Source: Pratylenchus scribneri (Eukaryota; Nematoda; Chromadorea; Rhabditida; Pratylenchidae). From it: 64,000 bases of DNA. A model generated the notes under the pieces. It made no database searches. It worked only from the letters and a program-made list of their open reading frames with translations, and was not told where the DNA came from. Below are positions 9,879 through 22,100 of the stretch, piece by piece (position 1 is the stretch's first letter; the number at the start of each line of letters is the position of its first letter). The stretch covers positions 372,001-436,000 of the forward strand of contig JAQSEB010000041.1 of the NCBI GenBank assembly GCA_030063045.1, written 5' to 3'. A program made the position numbers and the translations under genes.

Positions 9879-12043
9879 TTATTCGTTTCCCAAAATAACT
9901 TTCTTCATTTTGTCCAATTCACCAATTGAATTAAGCCGTGGCTTCTTTGCACGAATTTCATCATCCACTGTCTGCAGAGAATTGCACATTTCCTCGGTCT
10001 TTCCAGCCATTATAGCATTCAATCGTTGTTTGGTATTTTCAGAAAGGCGCGCAAGAATGTCTGTGGTTTTTGCCAAATTCTTCGTAAGATCTTGGATGCT
10101 CAATCCATTCAGACATTTTTCCTTTAAATAAATCAATGTTAGGCTCATTTTCCATTTAATTTTTAAACCTTGAGTTTGTTCAGCTCCGGGTATTGATCGG
10201 CCAATTCGAGCAAATCCAATTTGGAATGATCCTTGCAGTCCATTAAAACCTTCTCGCAATAATCCACCATAATAGGCATGTCATATTTGATTGCCATTTT
10301 TACCATTTTGAAGGGAAAAGTAACTGAAAAATATCACAAACATCAGATAATACGTTTTTTTTCCTGTTTTTTGCAGGGGGCAAGACAATGATGAAGAACA
10401 AGAAACAAGATGAGGATGAAGAACAAGAATGGATAAGGATTAAGGATGAAAAGATGATGTTGAGGAAGAAGGAGAGGATCATGAAGATTATGAGGACTAT
10501 GAAGATGATGAGGATGAAGATGATGAGGATGAAGAAGAAGAGGACTATGAAGATGATGAGGATGAAGATGATGAGGATGAAGAAGAAGAGGACTATGAAG
10601 ATGATGAGGATGAAGATGATGAAGAAGAAGAGGACTATGAAGATGATGAGGATGAAGAAGAAGAGGACTATGAAGATGATGAGGATGAAGAAGAAGAGGA
10701 CTATGAAGATGATGAGGATGAAGAAGAAGAGGACTATGAAGATGATGGAGATGAAGAAGAAGGACTATGAAGATGATGGGGATGAAGAAGAAGAGGACTA
10801 TGAAGATGATGAGGATGAAGAAGAAGAGGACTATGAAGATGATGAGGATGAAGAAGAAGAGGACTATGAAGATGATGAGGATGAAGAAGAAGGTGAGGAT
10901 AAAGAACAAGAAGATGATAAGGATGAAAAGATGATGATGAGGAAGAAGGAGAGGATCATGAAGAAGATCATCCATATTCCATATCATATCTTTATCATCT
11001 TCTCTACTTTTGTTCTTCATCACTTTTCTTCATCCTCATCAACTATCAACTTCTACAATCTACATCCTCATCATCTTCTTCTTCATTGTCTTGCCCTCCC
11101 AGTACCCAGTCCGATAATATTATTTAAATATTTATTTTTATTTGACAAACCTTCATTATCATCTTCATCGTTCAGCAGAAAATTAGACCGGTCAACCATG
11201 CCACCAATTGTCATTATTGAATAAATCATGAAGCCGAATGCTTGCACATCAAAATCATTGGCTTCCACAATCTCAAAATAATTTTCCGCCTTTTTCTTGT
11301 CGCTCCAATCTCCGAAGAATAAATTGCTGAAATATTTGGAATTGCCGGCTAACAGCTGAAGAAGGAAATTTGGATTAAAATATGAAAAATTATTATTAAA
11401 AAATACATGTTTATTGATGGAAAATGTTCCGGCCGTTGGATTTTCGCCAGTTTTTATCACCAAAGTGGCATCCAGTGGAGGAAAACTAAAATTTTCCGAC
11501 ATCAGGATAAAATAAATTTTAACCTTTTTTGTATGTGCGTAATCTTGATTTCCAATCTGATCCCGATCAGTTTCATATCATCTTCCTGTTGCATTTGTAA
11601 TTCATTGGCGATATCCTCCAAAACCCAGTAATAAGTGTTGAATCCATAAAGAGGACCGTATTCATGTCGACATATGCCGCAATTTTTCAGCAGCCTGCTC
11701 AGACTGGTACAGCCACAACGCACCAAAAAATTGACGTTGCAAAGCCAAAGTTTGTCCTTCACATTCTCATTGCAATAAATGTATAAATCCAATCTTGGTG
11801 GTCCGCCAGCTGATGGAATAACTTTTCGCACCTCCATTCGCCTGTTTTTCACTCACATTACTATAATTTTTCATTTAAAAATATTAACCAAGAAAGTCCG
11901 CCAATTTCACGGTTGGTTGAAGTCAATGGCTTTGGGTTTCCCTCTTCATCGGACAATGCATTCAAACTGGTTCTAATGAAAATTTCACCGGAAGCAATGA
12001 CATCATTGGAAACGTTGTTATTATTGATGTTCTGCCGGGCCAT
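9879..12043 (-). CDS. MATH-BTB (BATH family) protein
   Basis: Six exons: 11889-12043, 11524-11841, 11407-11485, 11151-11355, 10169-10323, 9879-10121. All phases agree (1155 nt, 384 residues). Residues about 20-155 form a MATH domain, with IGGLSWRMEV made by joining exons 1 and 2. Residues about 160-250 are a BTB domain (DATLVI.. then LLAGNSKYFSNLFFGD). The C-terminal part (YCEKVLMDCK, LLELADQYPELNKLKEKCL) matches the helical tail of nematode BATH proteins, which are CUL3 adaptors whose MATH domain selects substrates. Intron 4 (10324-11150) is filled by a purine-rich minisatellite. The 3' flank is homologous to that of the upstream BTB-BACK genes although the protein architecture differs. Confidence 0.88.
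10395..10960. repeat. 33-bp purine-rich minisatellite in a MATH-BTB intron
   Basis: About a dozen copies of a 33-bp unit (GAAGATGATGAGGATG followed by AAGAAGAAGAGGACTAT) sit between the splice sites of intron 4 of the MATH-BTB gene. The plus strand is almost pure purine. It stays open for 278 codons as an acidic Asp/Glu/Tyr repeat, which I treat as a by-product of the 33-nt period. Confidence 0.88.
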
Positions 12044-13539
12044 TTTCCAATTTGTTTAAGCTTTTCGAATTAATCCTCTCTTTTTTTGCTTAAATAAAAC
12101 TGATTTAATTGAATTAATAAATCGTTGAGACTTGGGACCAAAAGAAGACTTGACTTGGATTGTAATAAAAATTTAACTTATCAAAATAATTAAAATTTAT
12201 TTAATCTGGTTTAAAAATGGCCAAATCAAAATGACATATACGAATTAAAGCAACATGGGTTTGGGTTTTACGTTTTAAAAGCTTTTGCCTAACATAATTT
12301 GTTTGATGAGGTTTTAATAAGTATTAGTCTTCAAATCGTCTCTCCAACAGTTTACATGTTAGATCAATATATTTCTTCTCTGTAACTGTCTCGCTTGCAA
12401 TCTCTACTAATTAATTTGGATATAATGTCATTTTTCCAAAAAGTGTTTTAAAATTCAACAAGTTGCCCTCATTTTTCATTCATTTTTTTAAATCGTAGAC
12501 AAACCAATAAAAGGTGCTTTATTGGAAGATTAATTTTACGAGAATTAGGCTCAAAAAGACCCAAATTAATGGAAAGATACATATAAATGTCAAGATCATC
12601 TCCAATTTGGGTCGGAGATTGATGTTTTTTTTCTGGGAATTCATGGGGCTTGAATCAAATTGAATTGAGCAAGGTCGCAGGAATTGTTTGCGGTGTTACT
12701 TAATTGGATAATGATGGATAAATTAAAATTGATGGATTTGGGTTGAGGTTAAATTTTGGGTTGGCTGCTGTGAACAATTGTGCGCACTGAAATAAATTAA
12801 TCGGTCAACGGAGTGAATTTTTTGGTAAATTGGCTCAGGGACAATTCGAAATGCCTTCTACCAATCCAATAATTGCTTTTCTCCCCAAATTATGCGTTTG
12901 GTACAAGTACAAATGATGCCATAATCCTAGCTCCTTTCCCCTTTATTTTGCTGATTTCACTTGATTTTCCTCTTCCTTTTTGCTCCTGATTTCACGCCAC
13001 TTTTTCCTCTTCATTTTTTGCCATTTCTGCAGATTTCACTTCCCCCAACTTTCACCCTCTTTGTTCTTCCAATTCAACTGATTGTATTGTCCTCAAAAAG
13101 TGGCTTCTCCTTTTCCTTCCCATCCAATTCCACATTCTCATTAAGGTGGAAACAAACTTTTCCATTTATTCCCATTTAATTCCATTTCTTCCACTCAGCA
13201 GCTTTTCCTTCCTTTCCACCCAGCTCTTCCCTCCTTTTCCCCTTGAGCGCATCCCAACCACCGCAACACCCACCACAACACAACCAACTGCGCGACATCA
13301 GTAAGACAACTGAGAACACCTCACAGTGACGGCTGTCCCGCCACTCAACCGTGTGCGTCTCCTCCCATTCGCACATTTTCCATAGCCATCCACCACTACA
13401 ACTACAACCACTCATTTCTCCCCACCCAATTTTTGTGTTGCTGGTTGTGCTCTCATCTTCTCCCACCTCGTTTTTCTCCCGCCCCGGAGAATCAATTTTG
13501 TTGTGAAGGCAGCATTTGTTGCACAGGGTGGCGGAGAAG
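12044..13539. other. Divergent intergenic region
   Basis: This lies between the divergently transcribed MATH-BTB gene and the four-helix membrane protein gene, so promoters for both should be here. 12930-13500 is pyrimidine-rich on the plus strand, as are the upstream regions of rimb-1, grk-2 and ida-1 in this window. I see no coding exon or named regulatory site. Confidence 0.6.
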
Positions 13540-16500
13540 ATGGCTGCGAAGTTGGAAGTTCAGGTGCGGAAATTTTTATTGGCCAATAAAATTTGTTTTT
13601 TTTTTGTTTGGATTAAAGGTCAGGCATTGCTTTTGTTGCGGCCTCACACCTGGCGCTTTCTTGATTGGCCTCTATAGTTTGGTCAGTTTCCCATTTTCAT
13701 GAATACATAGGCCTTTATTTTGTTCATATCTCAAGAAGGAAGCAACCAATTCAGAAAGGCGAAATGCCATTTGAAAGCCCTAAATGTCCTCTAAAAAGTG
13801 GCTTATCTAATTTGTTTTTGAATGTTAAAACAATTTTCTTTCCTCAACAAAAAATATTCGGGTTTATTCCACTCAAGGACATGTAACTTTTTCCAAAGCA
13901 CGGATTTAATAAAATTTAAAAGGCCAAATTGTAGAAGACACTTTTTGGCTTTCAAATGGTTTATCGCCTTTCAAAATTGGCAAATACCTCATTGATCTAT
14001 GGGCCTGATAAAGATACTGACTCAATCGGCTTTACTCAATTATCCCACCTCACTCTAATAAATTCATTAAACAAATCTTTCAAGTTATTCTATGCATTGT
14101 TGACTATTTTGGCCTCCATGGCCCTCTCGGATTTGAGCATGAACGGGGACAACACATATAATTACTGTGAGCAGGAAGTGCAAGGCAAAAATGATCAACG
14201 AGTACAAGTCCATCCTACAAATCGAAGCAAAGTTGTGTTCGAAGACACTTCCAGCTATCATTGCTCTTTCGGCATGTACACGGAAGAGATGAAATTTGCA
14301 AAGGAAGGTGAGAGGAAAAGGCGTCATCGTATTTGGCCATAAAAAAGAAAAAATGTAACGGCAAAAAGCGGGAAAACCAGTTTGGGGCAAACCCAACGCG
14401 CCAAAAACGCAATTAGTGATGACAGCTACGGCTGGTTGATGAGAATGGAAGGGAAGGAGGGGAAAATGTGTTTGACGCCTCACTTCCATTTAGAGAGGAA
14501 CAAAGGAGGGAAATTATTGGAAATGGAAAGGGTGAATCCAAGAAGTCAACCAAAAAGAAATACCCTGAGGCTTTTTTCGTCGTTGCCCTTGCCCTCCAGA
14601 AATAAAAATGTTCAGAGAAAGAAAATGGAGAAAGGGAAAAATTAAAAATAAATAGAATTACAAATTAGAAAGAATTTAGAAATCAGAATTATTATAAGAA
14701 CAAATATCGATATCAGAATTAATGAAAATACAGAATATTCAGAATTGGGCAAAACACAAAAAATCAGAATGGGGCAAAACAAAACAAAATAAGAATTAAT
14801 GAAAATACAGAAAATCAGAATGGGGCAAAAACAAAATATTCAGAATTGGGCAAAACACAAAAATCAGAATGGGGCAAAACACAATTAAAAATCAGAATGG
14901 GGCAAAAACACAATTACAAATCAGAATTGGGCAAAAACACAAAAATCAGAATAGGGCAAAAACACAATTACAAATCAGAATGGGGCAAAACACAAAAATC
15001 AGAATTGGGCAAAACACAAAAATCAGAATGGGGCAAAACACAAAAATCAGAATTGGACAAAACACAAAAAAAAGAATGGGGCAAAACACAGAATTGGGCA
15101 AAACACAAAAATCAGAATGGGACAAAACACAAAAATCAGAATGGGGCAAAACACAAAAATCAGAATGGGGCAAAACACAAAAATCAGAATGGGGCAAAAC
15201 ACAAAAACAGAATGGGGCAAAACACAAAAATCAGAATGGGGCAAAACAAAAATCAGAATGGGGCAAAGCACAAAAATCAGAATGGGCAAAACATAAAAAT
15301 CAGAATTGGGCAAAACACAATCAGAACGTGGAAAAAACACAAAATCAGAATGGGGCAAAACACAAAATCAGAATGGGGCAAAACACAAAAATCAGAATGG
15401 GGCAAAACAAAATTACAAACCAGAATGGGGCAAAAACACAAATATCAGAATGGGGCAAAACACAAAAAACAAAATTGGGCAAAACACAAAAATCAGAATT
15501 ACAAATCAGAATAAACTTAGAAATCAAATAAATATAAATTAATACAACATTAATATTTATATAAATTCATCAACCATTCAAGTAAATTTCCTTTAAAATA
15601 TCTGAAAATGGGAATGAATTATTAATGCATATATTTCTTCCCCATTAAAAGGTCGATCCCTGGCTTTGTTGATCGCCCTTTGTCTCTATGTTCCGCTGAT
15701 TTTGGCCAGTCTCGCTGTGATGGCCGGTGTGGCATTTCGAAGTGCGTGGCTACTGCTTCCATGGCTTATCCTTATGCCATTTGACATCATCCGTGGCCTC
15801 ATTTCCTCCATCCTCATTCTGATCATGAGCCAGGGAATGTTGGCACGGATTGCCACCGGCATCTTCTTCCTCGCCTTTCAATTCCTTCATGTATGCCACC
15901 TCAATTTACGAAATGGGATGTTTCAGTAGCTGATATGAAGCATTCTTTTGGTCACACCTCGAGAAGGAAACAGCCAATTCAGGAAGGCGATATGCCATTT
16001 GAAAGCGCTAAATGTCCTCTAAAAAGAGGCCAATTCTAATTGTTTTTGGAAATGTTAAAATAATTTGTAAAATAAGCGGATTTTCCTCCAACAAACAAAT
16101 TCGGGTTTACTCCATTCAAAGACATGTAACTCTTAAAAAGACTGTATTTTCTAAAATTTAAATAGGCCACTTTTTAGAGGACACTATGGGCTTTCCAATG
16201 ATATATAGCCTACCTCTGATTGGCTGTTGCCTCGTCGAGCTATAGGCAAAAAGAATGACCCAGATACTGAAAATGCCTTCAATTTATAATATTTTCCTTC
16301 CCTCTCACGCAGATTTCCCTGTGGATTCTGGTGCTGGCCAAATTCCAACGACTTCGTCATCGACGTCTCGGCCCCCATCCCCAATATGACATACGGCAAC
16401 CATTCCCGCCACAGCCTCATCAGGTCAATCTCAAGAAAAGGGGCCTCTAGGCATGGGGAATGATCGATGGGGTGGATCAACAGCGCAAGGCCACCCCTTC

Positions 16501-17325
16501 CCCTCTCCCCGCAATTCCTTAACCTCCAAACTCTTGCCTGCTGCCTTCCTTCCCCCTATGGCGTCGATTGCGGTGGTGCCCGTTGGCCTTGCCCCCCTTC
16601 CCTTCCCAATTCCGCGCAATATGCGCAGCCAAAACACTGTCTTCATATTCATCTTCAAGAGTGGATTCAACCCATCTTCCCTCCCTTATTTCTTTTTACC
16701 TTCATTATTCAACGGGCAATTTGTGGTGGTGGCAGGTTGCGGAATTTTGTCGCCCTTCTCCCTGACTTTTCCGCAATCTTCCTCCACCTTCTACTATTCC
16801 TTTAATGACGCAGTAGCATTTAAAGGCGACAGGTCATCGGCGGTTGGGCGCAGTCGCCTTTCTCGCCTCGCCATCCACCAAAACCAACCAAATAAAATTC
16901 TTTGCCCAATCAAAATAAATAGAGTCATTAAATCTCAAGAAAATCAAAAATTATTGTGTGTTGGGGCATTGGCCTTTGCGGCGCTGCAGTTTTTTTGGAG
17001 AGATTATTACTTATTCAGATTTTATTGGCTCTCAAAAATTCCGTTGCGTCGCAGGCCTTTGGCCCATCCTCCTCCTTAAATTGCCAAAACATTCAAATCC
17101 AAACAATCCCCAAAAATATTCCCTTCTCTTCTGCAGACCTATGGCTACTATGGTGGTGGACCAACAAATTATGCATATTCGCCACAATCCGGCCGACGTG
17201 TCCCGGTGGTCCCTGACGAATATCCGCCGCCGCCACCTCCTCCAATGAATGGCCAAAGGCACGCCGGCGGTCACCACCAAATGCCGTCATCATATTCCGG
17301 AGGATATGATGGAGCCAGATATTAA
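13540..17325 (+). CDS. Four-helix integral membrane protein with Pro/Tyr-rich tail
   Basis: Six exons: 13540-13563, 13619-13681, 14085-14307, 15652-15890, 16313-16423, 17137-17325. All phases agree (849 nt, 282 residues). I see four hydrophobic helices: one at about residues 17-45 crossing the exon 2/3 join, two adjacent ones encoded by exon 4 (LALLIALCLYVPLILASLAV and WLLLPWLILMPFDIIRGLI), and one across the exon 4/5 join (FFLAFQFLH to ISLWILVLAK). A Cys-containing loop of about 70 residues with an N-R-S sequon separates helices 1 and 2. The tail is rich in Pro, Tyr and Gly (DEYPPPPPPP). The plan recalls tetraspan LAPTM4-like or MARVEL-like proteins, but I cannot name the family. Introns hold two family-A foldbacks and a 24-bp satellite. 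Confidence 0.8.
13718..14012 (+). mobile_element. Foldback element family A, copy 1 (intronic)
   Basis: The arms read AGAAGGAAGCAACCAATTC at the left and the inverse, degenerate, at the right. The core holds TTTATTCCACTCAAGGACAT. It lies in intron 2 of the membrane protein gene. Confidence 0.8.
14735..15505. repeat. 24-bp satellite (GGGGCAAAACACAAAAATC type)
   Basis: About 30 copies of a unit reading CAGAATGGGGC then AAAACACAAAAAT, with indels, fill most of intron 3 of the membrane protein gene. Several frames stay open on both strands because the period is close to a multiple of three; these are not treated as genes. Confidence 0.9.
15944..16253 (+). mobile_element. Foldback element family A, copy 2 (intronic)
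   Basis: It has the family-A arms and core (TAAGCGGATTTTCCTCCAAC). It lies in intron 4 of the membrane protein gene, between exons ending at 15890 and starting at 16313. Confidence 0.82.
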
Positions 17326-17483
17326 AGAAGAAGGAATATGAAGGAGGAAGAAAATGTTTTTGTGATCAACAAAATATAAAGCCATTTTATTGCCTTTTTA
17401 TGTATTTCCATTTGCATTCATTCAATATGCCCATTTCCTTTTAAAATTGCTCCTTGAATACCGCCGATTGAGTACCTTCCTGT

Positions 17484-17787
17484 TCTTTTGGCCATATCTC
17501 AAGAAGGAAGCAATCAATTCAGGAAGGCGATATGCCATTTGAAAGCCCTAATTGTCCTCTAAAAAGTGGCTTTTCTAATTGTTTTTTGAAATGTTAAAAT
17601 CATTTGTAAAATAAGTGGCTTTTCCTCCAACAAACAAATTGGTTTATTCCATTCAGACATGTAACTTTTTAAAAGTTTAGATTTTATTTAATTTAAATTG
17701 GCCACTTTATAGAGGACACTTTAGGCTTTCAAATAGTATATCGCCTTCCTGAATTGGCAACTGCCTAGTTCAGATATTGGTCAAAAA
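17484..17787 (+). mobile_element. Foldback element family A, copy 3 (intergenic)
   Basis: It runs from TTTTGGCCATATCTCAAGAA to CAGATATTGGTCAAAA. It is one of three family-A copies outside an intron, lying just after the membrane protein gene. Confidence 0.85.
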
Positions 17788-17825
17788 CCGATGCTGGTTG
17801 TCAATCGATCATATCATATCGCCTC

Positions 17826-19108
17826 TCCCCAATTTTAAAATAATCAACGCAAATATAACTCTACTCAATCTTTAATTATATGAAATTAATTCAAATTGAT
17901 AAAATGATTATAAAATATATTGAATGTTTTGGATATTTTCAATTCCCAACGGAAGTGCACTAATATTTCTCCTCCTTTCTACCCAAATCCTCGAGGCCTT
18001 TCCATTGCTTTCACACAAGTTTTATGTGCTGCTAAAAGCATTTTTGCTTCGGGCCTTTAAACGGCCTTTTTCGGAGGGCCTTTGTCCAGCAGTTCATGCG
18101 GCCATCATCCCCTTCTTTCCTTCCGCCGCTTTTTTCCCATTTTGGCCAATCCTTTTCCTCTTTGCCAGTGCAAAATCTGTCAATTTTGGCGGCCACCGGC
18201 CACGGCCTTTCGACGCCATTCCCCCCTCCCCTCCGCTCATTACTCGTCCTTTTCCACATACTTTTCCCCTTCCTCCTTTCCCTTCTCCCCCTCCTTCACC
18301 CGTCCGGCTAATAAGCGCGCTTTGCTGCTGTGTTGTGTGCCAAATGTGTGGGTCGAGTGGGGGTGCCAATGCCAATGCCTTCGCCCTCTTTTCCCCTTAA
18401 GCCCATCGGCTTCATCCCTTCTCAATTCTTGGCTCTCTATCCCACCAAATGCCTATGGTCGGGGAGAGCATCGGCATTCCGCGCCCCATCTTGCTGCCAG
18501 CCTGCCGGCCTTCTTCCGCTGCCGTCACTTTGGTGCCCCTTCGCCATCCCAATATTTTCCTTCCATCCATCCTCCCTCACTTCTCGTCTAGCCTCCATCC
18601 ATCGGCATTGGCATTCTGAGTTCGCCTCCCCACCCAATCCCGGGGCCTCCACCCACCTCCCTTCTTTACTGCCAGCCGACCTCCCATATAGCAGTAGTCG
18701 ACTCGACTCTGGACTGTGTGTGTGTGCGCCTGCCAGTGCTTTATTTTTGTGCCGCCAACGCAATTGCGGCAAGAGGGCCTCTTTTTGCCTTCCTCCTTTT
18801 ATATTTGGAGGATCGATCCACTTCCTCGGCAGCGCCGTACTTTTTTTTTGTGCCGCTGACCTTCTTCCGCTACGTTTTCGCTTTGTTGACCCCGTCATCG
18901 TTGGCATCCTCCTTCTTCTTTCCCACCCAACTATCAATTTTGCCACACGCCGATTGTTGCCAATTCCCTTTGAATATACTTCAATCGCCCATCGGCAGCA
19001 GTAGCAACTTTCCCTCCGGGGGGCCATTGTTGCCCAGCCCGGTGTTGGTGTGGCCAACCCGGGGCCGCCTCATTCATAAACCAAGAATAAAGGGAAGAAA
19101 CGACAAAG
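17826..19108. other. Pyrimidine-rich region upstream of rimb-1
   Basis: From about 17950 to 19070 the plus strand is strongly C/T-rich and more GC-rich than its surroundings. Long frames are open on both strands, but none shows a domain or splice-consistent joins. It probably holds the rimb-1 promoter and 5' UTR. An upstream non-coding or alternative first exon cannot be excluded. Confidence 0.5.
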
Positions 19109-22100
19109 ATGCGCAGCAATATGGCATCATCATCGACGGTGGGCATGGCCACACAACCGCCGGAAAGCCGGGCTGCCTTGTTAAGGGCCGTACTTGGTGC
19201 CAGACCAGACGCCAGGTGAGGCTTTAAGAAGAATATTCCCCTTAAAAAATGTCCATATTTTGGAATATGCCAATGGCCAATCCATTTAGTATAAACACAT
19301 TTTCTGGGATGATTTATGGTAAGAAATACAATTAAGCAAAAACACATTTGGGCAAACACATTTTCCGGAATGAAACATATTTTCCGGAAAGAAACATATT
19401 TAAGGCTAAAAATATTTTCCAGAATGAAACACAAATCTTTCCGGAAAAAAACTTCCGGAATGAAATACATTTTCCGGAATGAAACACATTTTCTAAAATG
19501 AATACATTTTCCGGAATAAAATACATTTTCTGGAATAAAACATATTTTCCTGAATGAAACACATTTTTCTGGATGAAACACATTTTCCGGAATGAAACAC
19601 ATTTTTCTGGATGAAACACATTTTTGTGGAGAGAAACATTTTTCTGGATGAAATACATTTTCTGGATGAAACACATTTTTCTGGAGAGAAACACATTTTT
19701 CTGGCTTAAACACATTTTTCTGGAGAGAAACACATTTTTATGGAGAGAAACAACATTTTTCTGAAGAAAAACAATTTTGGAGAGAAACACATTTTTTGGA
19801 GAGAAACACATTTACTGAAGTGAAACACATTTTTCTGGAGAAAAACACATTTTTTTGAAGAAAAACACATTTTCCAGAATGAAATGCATTTGGAGCAAAA
19901 CACATTTTACGGAATGAAATACATTTTCCGGAAAGAAGACAAAAATACTTTTCCGGAAATGAAACATATTTCTGACGAAACACATTTTTTTATGAAATAC
20001 ATTTTCCGGAAAGAAGACAAAATTCCGGAATTAATTTTCTAGAAATAAGGCAAAAAACACATTTCAGGAATGGAACACATTTTAGTCAAAAAATTTTTGA
20101 CTCAAAATCCATCATTTCCCCTTTCAAACATTTTGACTTCCCCTTCAAATTTTGACTTGTTTCCCACATTCACAATTCACATCATTCTGTTCGCCCCTCT
20201 TCCATTTCACATTTAAAATGCAAAACCCACACACACATCCACCCTCTCCCAAACATTCACTTTTTGTGGATTCGAAGCCCAACCACAAATTGGGGTTACT
20301 GCTTGGCCTAAACTATGAGGCCAATTAGAGGAGGAAAAGGGGAGGGGAATGGAAGAACTTTGGGCAATGTTAACGGAATTTGTTGGGCCCCGCGGCACTT
20401 TCCAATCCAATCCCCCCCCCAACATAAAACAGACAAAGAAGCCTCAAAAAGAGGGAGGGTATTGGTAGCCTTCCGTCTTGGCATTCGATGGGTTGGGGTT
20501 GGGGGTGGATGGTGCCAATTCCCTCGGGGGGAAGATTGGGGCGCGGAAGGCCAATGCAATTTGGGGCCTTCCCTTCGTACCCTTTGACTGTTGGTTCCAT
20601 CAAAAAAAAAAACCCAATTTTTTGCAGACTGTTCCGTGCCGAATTCCAATATTTGCCGCTACGCGATTCGCCAAACGACAATCCGCACGTGGAGGTTTGT
20701 CGAAAATCGAAACATAGAGCGATTGAATATTCTTTTGGTCACTCGAGAAGGAAGCAACCAATTCAGGAAGGCGATATGCCATTTGAAAGTCCTAAATGTC
20801 CTCTAAAAAGTGGCCAATTCTAATTTGTTTTTTGAAATATTAAAATAATTTGTAAAATAAGCGGTTTTTCCTCCAACAAACAAATATTCGGGTTTATTCC
20901 ATTCAAAGACATATAACATTTTCAAAAGCTTCGATTTTATAAAATTTAAATTGGCGACTTTGTAGAGGACACTTTTGGCTTTCAAATGGTATATCGCCTC
21001 CCAAAATTGGCAATCGACTTGATGAGATATGGACCAAAAATTAACATTGTTCCAAACCGAATTCATTATCGATTTAATCCAATAGTTGGCACTTCATCCG
21101 GGTGAACTGTTGTTGGTGCATGGCCCAATGGACGAGGACAAATTCTATTGGGGCGAAACGTTGGATGGCAGGGCCGGATTGGTACCCTCAAATTTTGTGC
21201 AAAGGGTCCAAGAGGTTGAACTGCGTGAAATGTTGGCCACAACCACAAATTCATTGCCACAATATCCGCCGTCATTTTCGCATCATTGTCCGGCAATTCC
21301 GTCAACATCTTCGGCCGTAAACTTTCCACCGCCATCTTCGGCCATAAACTTTCCACCGCCATCGTCAATTTTGGCCCAGCCTTCCACCTCCACGGCTTTG
21401 ATGACCCGGCCCGAATCGCCTTCATTTTCACTGGCCGTCCCACAGCATTTGGCCCAAATTAGCCATGATTTCACGGATTCTTCCAACAGTCAACAATTTG
21501 GTGCCCAAAAGGCATCGTCATCATCAACATTGCCTGATTCCGTTCGTTCCCTCACACATTCCTTTCTTTGAATGAACCAACTTGGCGCCGTTTAAAATAA
21601 CTCATCAAGGACTGAGCCAAATTTTAATGTTTTTAGTATCAAATTAAAGAGCAGACTTTTGGCTATCCAATGATATTAATTTTATTTAAATTGGTTTAGA
21701 AACGATGAAGTTATGGCCAAAAAACCACTGAAAATTTCATCGAACCATAGTAAAGGTCATTTTGAGCAGTTTTTTGGACATAATTTCATCAATTTTGAAC
21801 TAATTTAAATAAAATTAATTTCATTTGATAGCCAAAAATCTGCTATTTAATTTGATATCAAAATTATCAAATTTGGTTCACTCCTTGATGAGTTATTTTA
21901 GACGGCCATAAACTGGGCTGTTCCCTTTTTCTTTTCGATTCATTAAAATATTTTCCCACACAGGTTTGCCCCTATCCACCGGTGGATGTTAGCCGAATTA
22001 CGGTGCAGGAAATCAAGCAGCCGGATCAGCCCAGAGGTCTCCCACAATGGTTAATTCCCTAAAATAACCCTAAGTTTCAGTTCCATGGCCCCGGGAATTG

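Noticed and set aside
10388..11224. 278-codon plus-strand open frame rich in Met/Lys/Arg, then Asp/Glu/Tyr
   Set aside because: It lies in an intron of the MATH-BTB gene, follows a 33-nt tandem period that keeps all frames open, and has no domain.
14846..15531. Two overlapping 220-codon frames of Gln/Asn/Lys repeats
   Set aside because: By-product of the 24-bp satellite in intron 3 of the membrane protein gene.
16453..17079. 208-codon frame inside the membrane protein gene
   Set aside because: It lies in intron 5 between phase-consistent exons 5 and 6 and has no helix or domain of its own.
18437..19057. 206-codon minus-strand frame and overlapping plus-strand frames upstream of rimb-1
   Set aside because: Compositional effect of GC-richer pyrimidine tracts; no domain and no splice-consistent exon structure.
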